Assembly (NCBI GenBank): GCA_017847885.1 | Contig: JAGAUA010000065.1 | Coordinates: forward strand, 1 to 35,482 | Direction: 5' to 3' | DNA from: Oscillospiraceae bacterium | GTDB taxonomy: Bacteria > Bacillota > Clostridia > Oscillospirales > Ruminococcaceae | Length of the DNA stretch: 35,482 nt | In this document: positions 29,117 through 35,482 of the stretch, in pieces | Position numbering within the stretch: position 1 is the stretch's first letter | How the letters are laid out: every line of letters begins with the position of its first letter | Program-made: the position numbers and the translations under genes | Notes under the pieces: generated by a model | What the model was told of the DNA's origin: nothing | What the model saw: only the letters and a program-made list of their open reading frames with translations | Database searches by the model: none

Positions 29117-32100
29117 CTATTTTTCAAATCTGAAAGATTTAAAGTCAAAATTGCTGCCCGGCAGAAACGCAAAAGAAACCTTGCATTTTCCCGTTACGCC
29201 GTCAACAGTAAATCTTCTCTCAGTGTATTCGTCGGCACGCTTAAATTCCGCCAGCACACGTTTTTCCGTTTCACCGCTGAAAATTATATGGATACTGTTA
29301 AGCGGCAGTTCTGACCTGCCCGTAATTACGATTGCAGACGGGGAATTTTCTCCGAAATCAAACTCGCCGAAATCAAGCATAACGTTGTTGCCAATGCCTG
29401 TAACGTCGCTTTCTCCCACGGTAAACTTGTCGCCGTAGATATTATCGTTGTCGGCAGCGCATATTTCGGCATATTCCTTTGCCCTCTTTTCAAAGCTAAA
29501 GCCTTGGATATCATAGCCGTCCCCCGACTCTAAAGCAATGATATGCACCCCTTTAAGCGTTTTTGAAAGCTTATAGGTTTCGGGAATATATGTAAGCCAA
29601 ATCGACTTTTTATGATATTCAAAATCGCCTATCAGCTCGCCGCCTTCGCCCGGTATGCCGTCATAAAATCTTATTCTTACGGCGTTATCACAGTTTGCAA
29701 AAATCGGAACTGTGACCGTGTCGCTTCCAACAGGACCGAAATCAACGTTTTCAAATCCAAACCAACTGTTTTCATATGAAAATTTTGCGCCGTGCTGAAT
29801 ACCGTTTCCGATATTCTCGCTTGACAAAGTATACAAACCGCCGAGTACAAGCTCATACGGGTCAAATACCGCCGCGCCTATCCCCTCACCCGACAATTTT
29901 ACAGCAGAAATTATATGGTATTTATCCGTGCCGTTTTTGCAGAGCGCTCTCAAATAAAACTCACCGTCTCCGCAGCAGCGCACCGTAACAATACCTTTTT
30001 CAGCGGAAACTATCTCAGCAAGGTTTGACTCTATGCCGAGAACGGTAGTTATGCGGTACTCTATCTCGTCTGCATAGGACGCGTTTGCAGGGTATACCTC
30101 CGCTTTAAACTTTATTTCCCGTCGGTCTGCGGTAAACAGCTTGCTTTCGCCGATAAGCTCAATTTTTCTTACGGGAATATCCTTTTCGGCTGCGGTACAG
30201 TCAAACTCACGGGGAGCATTTTCGGTGCTTGCGGATATTCCCTCCTGCACCTCGGCAGGAACAGCCTTAAGCGTAAGTCTGCTTTCGGGAAGCTCCGGAG
30301 AAGTGACCTTTATCTCAATATCACCCGGCTCTGTTTTTGCAGCAACAACAGCAAGCAGCTTGCCCGAGAAAAGTCTGCGCGAAACGCCCTTATACTGCTC
30401 ATAATCGGTGGAATCGCCGTTATCGAGACCAACAAGCCGCCCTGCACCGCTGACAGAAACAAAGACTCTGTTGTTAGCATTTGCCACAAACTCGCCGTTT
30501 TCGTCATATGCCGAAATATCAACGAAAATCAAATCAGTACCGTCAGCATTCATTTCCGTTTTATCGGGAATAAGCCTCAGCTCCGCCGTATCCCCGAATG
30601 ACCTTTTTACATCACGGGCAATTTCGTTTCCGTTCTCGTCATAAGCAACGGCGCAAAGCTCGCCCTTTTCGTATTTTATAACCGTATCGAGAGTAAGCTC
30701 CTTACCGTGAATATGGTCTATATGCTTCTCCCCCACAAGGTTTCCGTTAAAGAAAAGCTTTACCTTAGGCGCATTTGTTGCAACGCGGACGTCAATATCC
30801 TCCCCCTCGGTAAAATCCCAATACGGGAAGATATGCACAAAAGGAGATTTTTTGTGATCCGTCCATTCGGCACGGAAAATATATGCGCTGTCTTTTGGGA
30901 AGCCTGCGGTGTCAATCTGACCGAAGTAGCTGTTTTTCGTGGAATACGGCGTAGGCTCGCCGATATAGTCAAAGCCCGTCCATATGAACTGACCTGCGCA
31001 AAATTCCGCGTCACGGTCGGCGGTTATGCAGTATTCGGTATTTTTCGCGCCCCAGCCTGTGGTGCAGTTTCCAAGCGATGAACATTGCTCGTCGTCATCG
31101 GCAAGGGTTGCCTGCGAAAGCGGAAAATGGTATATGCCGCGGCTTTGCACAACGGAAGCGGTCTCGCTGCCGTATATCATCCAATCAGGGTGCTGGCTGT
31201 GATGCTCATCATAAAGCCGCTCCGTGTAGTTATATCCTGCAAGCTTTACTATGTCGGCACACTTCTGCGCATTTTCGCCCTGCATGAAGTTTGAGCCGAT
31301 AGTGACATAGCCGTTGCACCTCGGGTCATGGCAGCGGACATACCCCATAAGAATAGAGGTGACCTCCTGTCCCCTTTCGCTTGCGTGGGTATCGTAAATC
31401 TCGTTGCCTATGCTCCAGCCGATGACCGAAGGGTGATTTCTGTCGCGGCGCACCCATGACGCAACGTCCTTGTCCGCCCATTCGGGGAAAAACCTTGCAT
31501 AGTCAAACTCGGTTTTAGGCATCTCCCACATATCGAAGCCCTCGGACAAAATCAGAAAGCCCATTTCATCGGCAAGCTCCATAAATTCCGTTGCAGGCAT
31601 ATTATGGCTTGTGCGTATAGCGTTCACTCCCATGACTCTCAGCGTTTCAAGCTTGCGCTTTATTGCGGCTTCGCTCACCGCCGCACCCAAAGAGCCAAGG
31701 TCGTGATGCTCGCAGCAGCCGTGAAGCTTGACGTGCCTGCCGTTAAGGAAAAATCCCTTATCGGCGGTAAACTCGATTTTTCTCACGCCAAAGCGGTTTT
31801 CTTCCCTGTCGATAACCTCACCGCCACGCATAAGCTCGGTAACGAGGGTATAAAGCTTGGGGTTTTCGATATCCCAAAGCGAAGGCTTTTCAATTATCAG
31901 ATAGTCGGTATTTACGGTATAAGAGCAGCCGTCTCTGAGGACAAGACTCGGCATACGGCTTCTGTCAAATGCGCAGCAGGAACGCTCTGTACGCGCGATT
32001 TCCCGTTCGCCGTCCATGATAATATGCCGCAGGGAAAGCTCTGCCGCAGCTGTACCCTCTGGGCGCTCAGTTTCGGCGGTAACAGTGACCGTACCGTCCT

Positions 32101-32563
32101 CAGCCGCGCTTATGTAAATTCCGTCGGCGGTGAGGTGACAATCGGGATAGGTTTTAAGCCATACTCTGCGGTATATTCCTGCGCCCGAATACCATCTTGA
32201 ATTAGGTTCGCGGTAGTCAACACGTACCGAAATGAGATTTTCTCCCTCCCGAAGCAGGTCGGTAATGTCAAATTCAAAGGTGGAGTAACCGTACTTCCAC
32301 TCCCCTGCAAGCACGCCGTTTACGTATACGCGGCTGTCCATATAAACGCCCTCAAATCGCAGCGAAACGCGGTTTACGTTTTTAGCATATTCCAGCTTTC
32401 TTCTGTACCAGCCCGTAGAGGTTTCATACAAATTTTTGGTATCATATATAAGCCAGTCGTGGGGCAGGTCGACCTTTTCCCATTTAAGAGCGTCAGAATA
32501 CTCCGTATTGATCGGATTTTTTGAAAATTCCCAGCCATCGCAAAGCAGTTTTTTTATACTCAT
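29117..32563 (-). CDS. Glycoside hydrolase family 2, beta-galactosidase-like
   Basis: This 1148-residue enzyme has no signal peptide, so it acts in the cytosol on imported sugars. Order: N-terminal sugar-binding sandwich (1-165), immunoglobulin-like domain, then the TIM barrel at about 270-560. There, RTSHNMPATEFMELADEMGF, then GWSIGNEIYDTH (acid/base Glu near 388) and YGSETAS (nucleophile Glu near 468) are visible. Next come a WTGFDYIGEPTPY / DUF4982-type region, two or more beta domains, and a C-terminal CBM-like sandwich. Start ATG behind AGGAGG. The long C-terminal extension is typical of Clostridia and Bacteroidetes GH2. Galactosidase is the usual activity; other beta-glycosides are possible. 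Confidence 0.9.
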   Translation of the reverse strand: MSIKKLLCDGWEFSKNPINTEYSDALKWEKVDLPHDWLIYDTKNLYETSTGWYRRKLEYAKNVNRVSLRFEGVYMDSRVYVNGVLAGEWKYGYSTFEFDITDLLREGENLISVRVDYREPNSRWYSGAGIYRRVWLKTYPDCHLTADGIYISAAEDGTVTVTAETERPEGTAAAELSLRHIIMDGEREIARTERSCCAFDRSRMPSLVLRDGCSYTVNTDYLIIEKPSLWDIENPKLYTLVTELMRGGEVIDREENRFGVRKIEFTADKGFFLNGRHVKLHGCCEHHDLGSLGAAVSEAAIKRKLETLRVMGVNAIRTSHNMPATEFMELADEMGFLILSEGFDMWEMPKTEFDYARFFPEWADKDVASWVRRDRNHPSVIGWSIGNEIYDTHASERGQEVTSILMGYVRCHDPRCNGYVTIGSNFMQGENAQKCADIVKLAGYNYTERLYDEHHSQHPDWMIYGSETASVVQSRGIYHFPLSQATLADDDEQCSSLGNCTTGWGAKNTEYCITADRDAEFCAGQFIWTGFDYIGEPTPYSTKNSYFGQIDTAGFPKDSAYIFRAEWTDHKKSPFVHIFPYWDFTEGEDIDVRVATNAPKVKLFFNGNLVGEKHIDHIHGKELTLDTVIKYEKGELCAVAYDENGNEIARDVKRSFGDTAELRLIPDKTEMNADGTDLIFVDISAYDENGEFVANANNRVFVSVSGAGRLVGLDNGDSTDYEQYKGVSRRLFSGKLLAVVAAKTEPGDIEIKVTSPELPESRLTLKAVPAEVQEGISASTENAPREFDCTAAEKDIPVRKIELIGESKLFTADRREIKFKAEVYPANASYADEIEYRITTVLGIESNLAEIVSAEKGIVTVRCCGDGEFYLRALCKNGTDKYHIISAVKLSGEGIGAAVFDPYELVLGGLYTLSSENIGNGIQHGAKFSYENSWFGFENVDFGPVGSDTVTVPIFANCDNAVRIRFYDGIPGEGGELIGDFEYHKKSIWLTYIPETYKLSKTLKGVHIIALESGDGYDIQGFSFEKRAKEYAEICAADNDNIYGDKFTVGESDVTGIGNNVMLDFGEFDFGENSPSAIVITGRSELPLNSIHIIFSGETEKRVLAEFKRADEYTERRFTVDGVTGKCKVSFAFLPGSNFDFKSFRFEK

Positions 32564-32607
32564 AATCTTTCCTCCTATTAAGCATAAATGCCGAATTCAT
32601 TTTACTA

Positions 32608-32669
32608 ATGATAACATAATTTGTACACTCCGTCAACGATAAAATGAAATTTTTCTCATATTATCGTTG
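32608..32669. promoter_or_regulatory. GH2 promoter with overlapping inverted-repeat operator
   Basis: Leftward: TTGACG (32636-32631), 17-base spacer, TATCAT (32613-32608). An inverted repeat CAACGATAA (32634-32642) / TTATCGTTG (32661-32669) with an 18-base centre covers the -35 and lies between the divergent GH2 and hydrolase genes, suggesting a sugar-responsive regulator site. Confidence 0.65.
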
Positions 32670-32750
32670 GAAAAAGTTACTGTAAACATTGATTTTTGTG
32701 CTTTTATATGGTAGTATTAGTTTATTGTATAGACTTGGAGGTAAAACGCT

Positions 32751-33584
32751 ATGAATGACTCAATGCGTGAAAGCTTAAGTTATTTTGGCTTATACAGTAA
32801 AATGCTTCGCGTACAGAAAAAAACTGTCCCGGAGTCTGTTTCATTTGGAAACGATAAGGACCAGTATTTCTTATATTATGAGCCTGATAATGTTTTAAGT
32901 GACAAGGTTATTATTTGGGTGCATGGCGGCGGATGGAATGCCGGGACGCCAAAGTATTTTGACTTTGTTGGTCAGTGCGTTGCCAATGCAGGATATCGCT
33001 TCGTTTCAATCGGGTACAGACTGTCACCCAAAAATAAGTATCCATGTCAAATCGAAGATGTGTGCAACGGATATAAGTCAGCGATCCGATACTTGAATGA
33101 AAAGAAAATCAATACGTCCAAAGTAATTGTTTCGGGACCTTCTGCCGGAGCACATCTGTCATCTATCCTATGTTACAGTAAATCGGTGCAGGAAGAGTAT
33201 GACATAGATGTGTCAAATGTGGTCGGTTTTATCGGAGTTGGCGGACCGTACAGCTTTTCCGTTAAGACGTCTCTGTCTGTAAGGATACTGCTTGATCAGT
33301 TATTCGCAAAAGGATATGACAGAACAAACGGAGAGCCGTGCTCACTTATGACTAAAAATAATATTCCCATGCTGCTGATTCAGAGCAAGCACGATGGATT
33401 GATAGATTTTTCATGTGCAGAACGATTTTATGAAAAGGCAAAGAGCCTTGGAAATGAATGTGAACTCTATGAGGTTGTTGATAAAAAGAATACACATTCA
33501 TGGTATACGGCAGGAATGTTCCTTGAAACAAGAGAAGAAAACCAAGGTTTAGATAAGTTCTTTTCATGGATCGAAAAAATATAA
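32751..33584 (+). CDS. Alpha/beta hydrolase, carbohydrate-esterase-like
   Basis: This 277-residue cytosolic protein has the oxyanion motif WVHGGGWN near residue 57 and nucleophile elbow GPSAGAH (Ser about 131). The acid is in SKHDGLIDF (Asp about 213) and the base in NTHSWY (His about 249). The HGGG type matches acetyl-esterase, kynurenine-formamidase-like and feruloyl-esterase-like families. Divergent transcription from the GH2 glycosidase across a shared operator suggests deacylation of the same imported oligosaccharide. TGGAGGTAAAACGCT precedes the ATG. Confidence 0.85.
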   Translation: MNDSMRESLSYFGLYSKMLRVQKKTVPESVSFGNDKDQYFLYYEPDNVLSDKVIIWVHGGGWNAGTPKYFDFVGQCVANAGYRFVSIGYRLSPKNKYPCQIEDVCNGYKSAIRYLNEKKINTSKVIVSGPSAGAHLSSILCYSKSVQEEYDIDVSNVVGFIGVGGPYSFSVKTSLSVRILLDQLFAKGYDRTNGEPCSLMTKNNIPMLLIQSKHDGLIDFSCAERFYEKAKSLGNECELYEVVDKKNTHSWYTAGMFLETREENQGLDKFFSWIEKI

Positions 33585-33635
33585 TTTAACAATCTGTTTG
33601 TAAGAACACAGCCAATATTAACACAGAGGTGCAGT

Positions 33636-33728
33636 ATGATAAGGATAATGTTTGTCTGCCACGGCAGGACGGAGTGGCTACCCGCATTTCGCAATATTAT
33701 GGGGCAAAACGGGGCAAGTCGTGAGTGA
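33636..33728 (+). pseudogene. Remnant resembling the start of a low-molecular-weight phosphatase
   Basis: Behind GAGGTG an ATG opens MIRIMFVCHG, the usual start of low-molecular-weight tyrosine phosphatases, but the frame then diverges and stops after 30 residues. The catalytic CX5R continuation is not preserved. It may be the cut end of a gene at an insertion or deletion site. Confidence 0.35.
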
Positions 33729-33918
33729 TTTTTGTGACAGGACTACCATAAGACTACTTTTCATCAAAGTAAAAAAAATAGGTGTAAAAGTAAGCAGAAA
33801 TGCCGTATTTATGCGGTTTTTGCTCTGTTCTTTGCTGTGAATTGTTTCACACGATATATTTCTTTCATTGGGGTGTGGGTACTGTTTGGAAGTACTTATC
33901 CCGTCACCTCGACCAAAT

Positions 33919-33953
33919 AAGGACTACAGTTTTGATACGAAACCGTAGTCCTT
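33919..33953 (+). terminator. Terminator in the right intergenic region
   Basis: Nine-base arms (33919-33927, 33945-33953) with internal pairing near the loop, followed by TTATTTTTT. Confidence 0.75.
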
Positions 33954-33961
33954 TATTTTTT

Positions 33962-33999
33962 GCCCGAAAGCCTTTATTAAAAGGCTTTCGGGCATTTTT
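33962..33999 (+). terminator. Second, stronger terminator
   Basis: A perfect 14-bp stem (33962-33975 with 33980-33993), four-base loop, then ATTTTT. Two terminators in tandem suggest the end of a now-missing gene. The rest of 33729-34182 has no supportable gene. Confidence 0.85.
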
Positions 34000-34081
34000 G
34001 CTTTTATAGAATAGTTTCATTGTGGCGTTTTCTCTACTCCGCAGAGGCAAATGAGGTCGATTTTATGACTATAATAAATCA

Positions 34082-34115
34082 CTCTGAAACTATTCTTTTG
34101 AGAAAAGTTTCAGAG
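34082..34115. other. Inverted repeat near the DUF1524 gene end
   Basis: Ten-base arms CTCTGAAACT/AGTTTCAGAG (34082-34091, 34106-34115). The inner part also pairs with GAATAGTTTC at 34010-34019, so alternative hairpins are possible. A further AGTTTCAG lies at 34127-34134. Function unknown; no T-run follows. Confidence 0.45.
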
Positions 34116-34182
34116 TAAGGGGAAAAGTTTCAGAACGACTTATTTCTACAAATGCATATGATATTCGGAAAATCATATCAAA

Positions 34183-35482
34183 TTACATTTTAAAGCTATC
34201 AATCTCTTTTTCCGTCAACTCTGGTCTCGAAAGTAATTGTGTCATGTGTCCGGCTGAATCTCTAAAAAATACAATATGCCAGTGTGATACACTTCCATCG
34301 TCCTCCAATGAATAATTCAGCTTATCGGTTAGTTCATCGATTACATGAACTGGAAAGACCAGAACTTCATTTGCGTTTTTGCAGCCATAAACTATAAACT
34401 GTTCTTGGCAATCAGAAATATCATCAAAGGGATTTTTCCTATAAGCAAACCAATATTTTTCACGCTGACCTTGTTTATAAGCTTTTGACACGCTGAATAC
34501 ATATCCTTTTGTTCGATCTTGAGTACAATACGTTGATCGTCCTCGCTTAATTAATGTATCACCAATGTTTGATTCTATGCGTGAAATACAATCTGCTACA
34601 AAAGCAAATGTGGATGAGCGATTAGCATCAGGAAGATTTGTTGCAGCCTGTACCGTTGAAGAAGGAAGGGTTTCTTCAACTAACATCTTCATTTCAGAGT
34701 AATCAATACCCATTGCTTCACAAAACAACCTTTTAATAGTTTCAAATCTTGAAGTGCAAAATTCTGAATAGAATTGACGCAAATCGTTAAAGTCTTCCTC
34801 ACTTTCAAATGGCATATCCATCCATTCTAGATCTTCACGGGTAGTAAAGCTATATTTTTGCTCAACAGATTCAAGATTAATGTACTGCAAGTATTTTGTG
34901 TCTTGATAGAAGTTCCTGTCTTTTTTACTTCTATTAACATATTCAGGTAAGTAACAAAGATTTGCAATACAACTTATCGGTAATCCATTGCCTCCGCATT
35001 TTGCAATAAGATTTTTCATCTGCTCTTTAGGTGCAATATGCTCAACATCAAACTTGTCAATAGAAAGTTGATCCATCGCAGTAAATGTGTGCAAATAGAT
35101 ACAATTTAGTATTACATATTCTTCACTTTTGGGATTTGCAATCTTACTAGTTTCTGTACGGAACATAGATTTTTCAAAATAGCCATCTAAAGCTGTTCGC
35201 CATGCACGTGGTGATATTTCCTGTAAATACCGATTTGGCTTTGCGGCACTATGTATCTTTCCAGTACCACCTTCGCTCCAAAAATTTGTGATAATGTCAT
35301 ACACATAATACAATCGAAGATTTTTAAGCAAAATTGATTTCTTAGGGAAACGCTGAATAAATAGCATTCCAAGATAAAAAAATTCACGCCCAGCCTGAAA
35401 AAGTCTTTTTTCCTGCAAGAATGTGAAAAATCTCATCATATTTTGCCCCAAACAGGGCTTCTTACCCTCAAAAGGGCAGAAT
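34183..35482 (-). CDS. DUF1524 HNH nuclease, GmrSD-like, 5' end beyond the window
   Basis: The frame stays open through the right edge, so at least 433 residues are present and the N-terminal part is missing. The HNH core of DUF1524 is FDVEHIAPKEQM, then ANLCYLPEYVNRSKKD, followed by a long C-terminal region with HWHIVFFRDSAGHM. DUF262-DUF1524 proteins (GmrSD, BrxU) are type IV restriction enzymes that cut modified DNA, or related defence nucleases. The DUF262 nucleotide-binding half is not visible here. AT-rich codon use unlike the cobalamin and GH2 genes points to transfer. Confidence 0.75.
   Translation of the reverse strand, partial: FCPFEGKKPCLGQNMMRFFTFLQEKRLFQAGREFFYLGMLFIQRFPKKSILLKNLRLYYVYDIITNFWSEGGTGKIHSAAKPNRYLQEISPRAWRTALDGYFEKSMFRTETSKIANPKSEEYVILNCIYLHTFTAMDQLSIDKFDVEHIAPKEQMKNLIAKCGGNGLPISCIANLCYLPEYVNRSKKDRNFYQDTKYLQYINLESVEQKYSFTTREDLEWMDMPFESEEDFNDLRQFYSEFCTSRFETIKRLFCEAMGIDYSEMKMLVEETLPSSTVQAATNLPDANRSSTFAFVADCISRIESNIGDTLIKRGRSTYCTQDRTKGYVFSVSKAYKQGQREKYWFAYRKNPFDDISDCQEQFIVYGCKNANEVLVFPVHVIDELTDKLNYSLEDDGSVSHWHIVFFRDSAGHMTQLLSRPELTEKEIDSFKM

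Noticed and set aside
33652..33840. Rightward 62-codon frame
   Set aside because: No ribosome site and no recognisable sequence; overlaps the broken phosphatase-like start in another frame.
1..35482. CRISPR arrays, tRNA or rRNA genes, IS transposases
   Set aside because: No regularly spaced repeats, no cloverleaf or rRNA sequence and no transposase motif were found by eye on either strand.

Overview
The window reads as the chromosome of a low-to-mid GC, spore-forming anaerobic Firmicute, most likely a gut Oscillospiraceae/Ruminococcaceae-type Clostridia. The grounds are strong AGGAGG ribosome sites, tail fragments of a spore-coat manganese-catalase-like gene (cotJC), a family 2 glycosidase next to a carbohydrate-esterase-like hydrolase, and clostridial-style prophage proteins. 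This taxonomic call is inference; no rRNA or tRNA is present.

Layout. (1) 1-6128, plus strand: a corrinoid/cobalt-tetrapyrrole locus. It holds a surface protein, a BtuFCD-type ABC importer, a lipoprotein version of the cobaltochelatase CbiK, a second surface lipoprotein, cobinamide/cobalamin adenosyltransferase CobO and precorrin-8X methylmutase CbiC, closed by a strong terminator. (2) About 6130-27704: a prophage or prophage-derived element. Its leftward strand carries head and packaging genes (major capsid, protease, portal, large terminase, a toxin/immunity-like cassette, small terminase, HNH nuclease), then a sigma-region-4-like regulator, an HUH replication protein, about ten small early genes, a PcfJ/PcfK pair and a Cro-like repressor. 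The rightward strand carries a second repressor, three membrane-protein cargo genes and a large serine recombinase. No tail or lysis genes are present, and the capsid gene appears to lose its normal C-terminus exactly where the element meets the cobalamin locus. (3) 27708-28230: the 3' part of cotJC, directly abutting the recombinase stop codon, so the element entered a spore-coat gene. The 5' part of cotJC is not in the window. (4) 28239-33584: a PhzF-like isomerase and a GH2 glycosidase (leftward), and a divergent alpha/beta hydrolase sharing their control region. (5) 33585-35482: a patchwork with a broken small ORF and several hairpins, then the C-terminal part of a DUF1524 (GmrSD-like) nuclease that runs off the right edge.

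The most striking signal is regulatory. Three late transcription units of the element each start from a promoter with the identical 16-base box TTGTCCGTTTTGTCCG exactly 12 bases upstream of a TATAAT-like -10 and with no normal -35. Two of the three are preceded by a terminator. The sigma-region-4-like gene lies immediately upstream of the first box, which suggests a dedicated late-gene activator. Other points worth attention are a plausible 68-nt RNA made opposite a small DNA-binding gene, a five-site CGATATTTCG operator array between the divergent repressors, a 291-bp direct duplication flanked by remnants of repressor genes, and a tandem HIRAN-like membrane protein in the lysogeny module.
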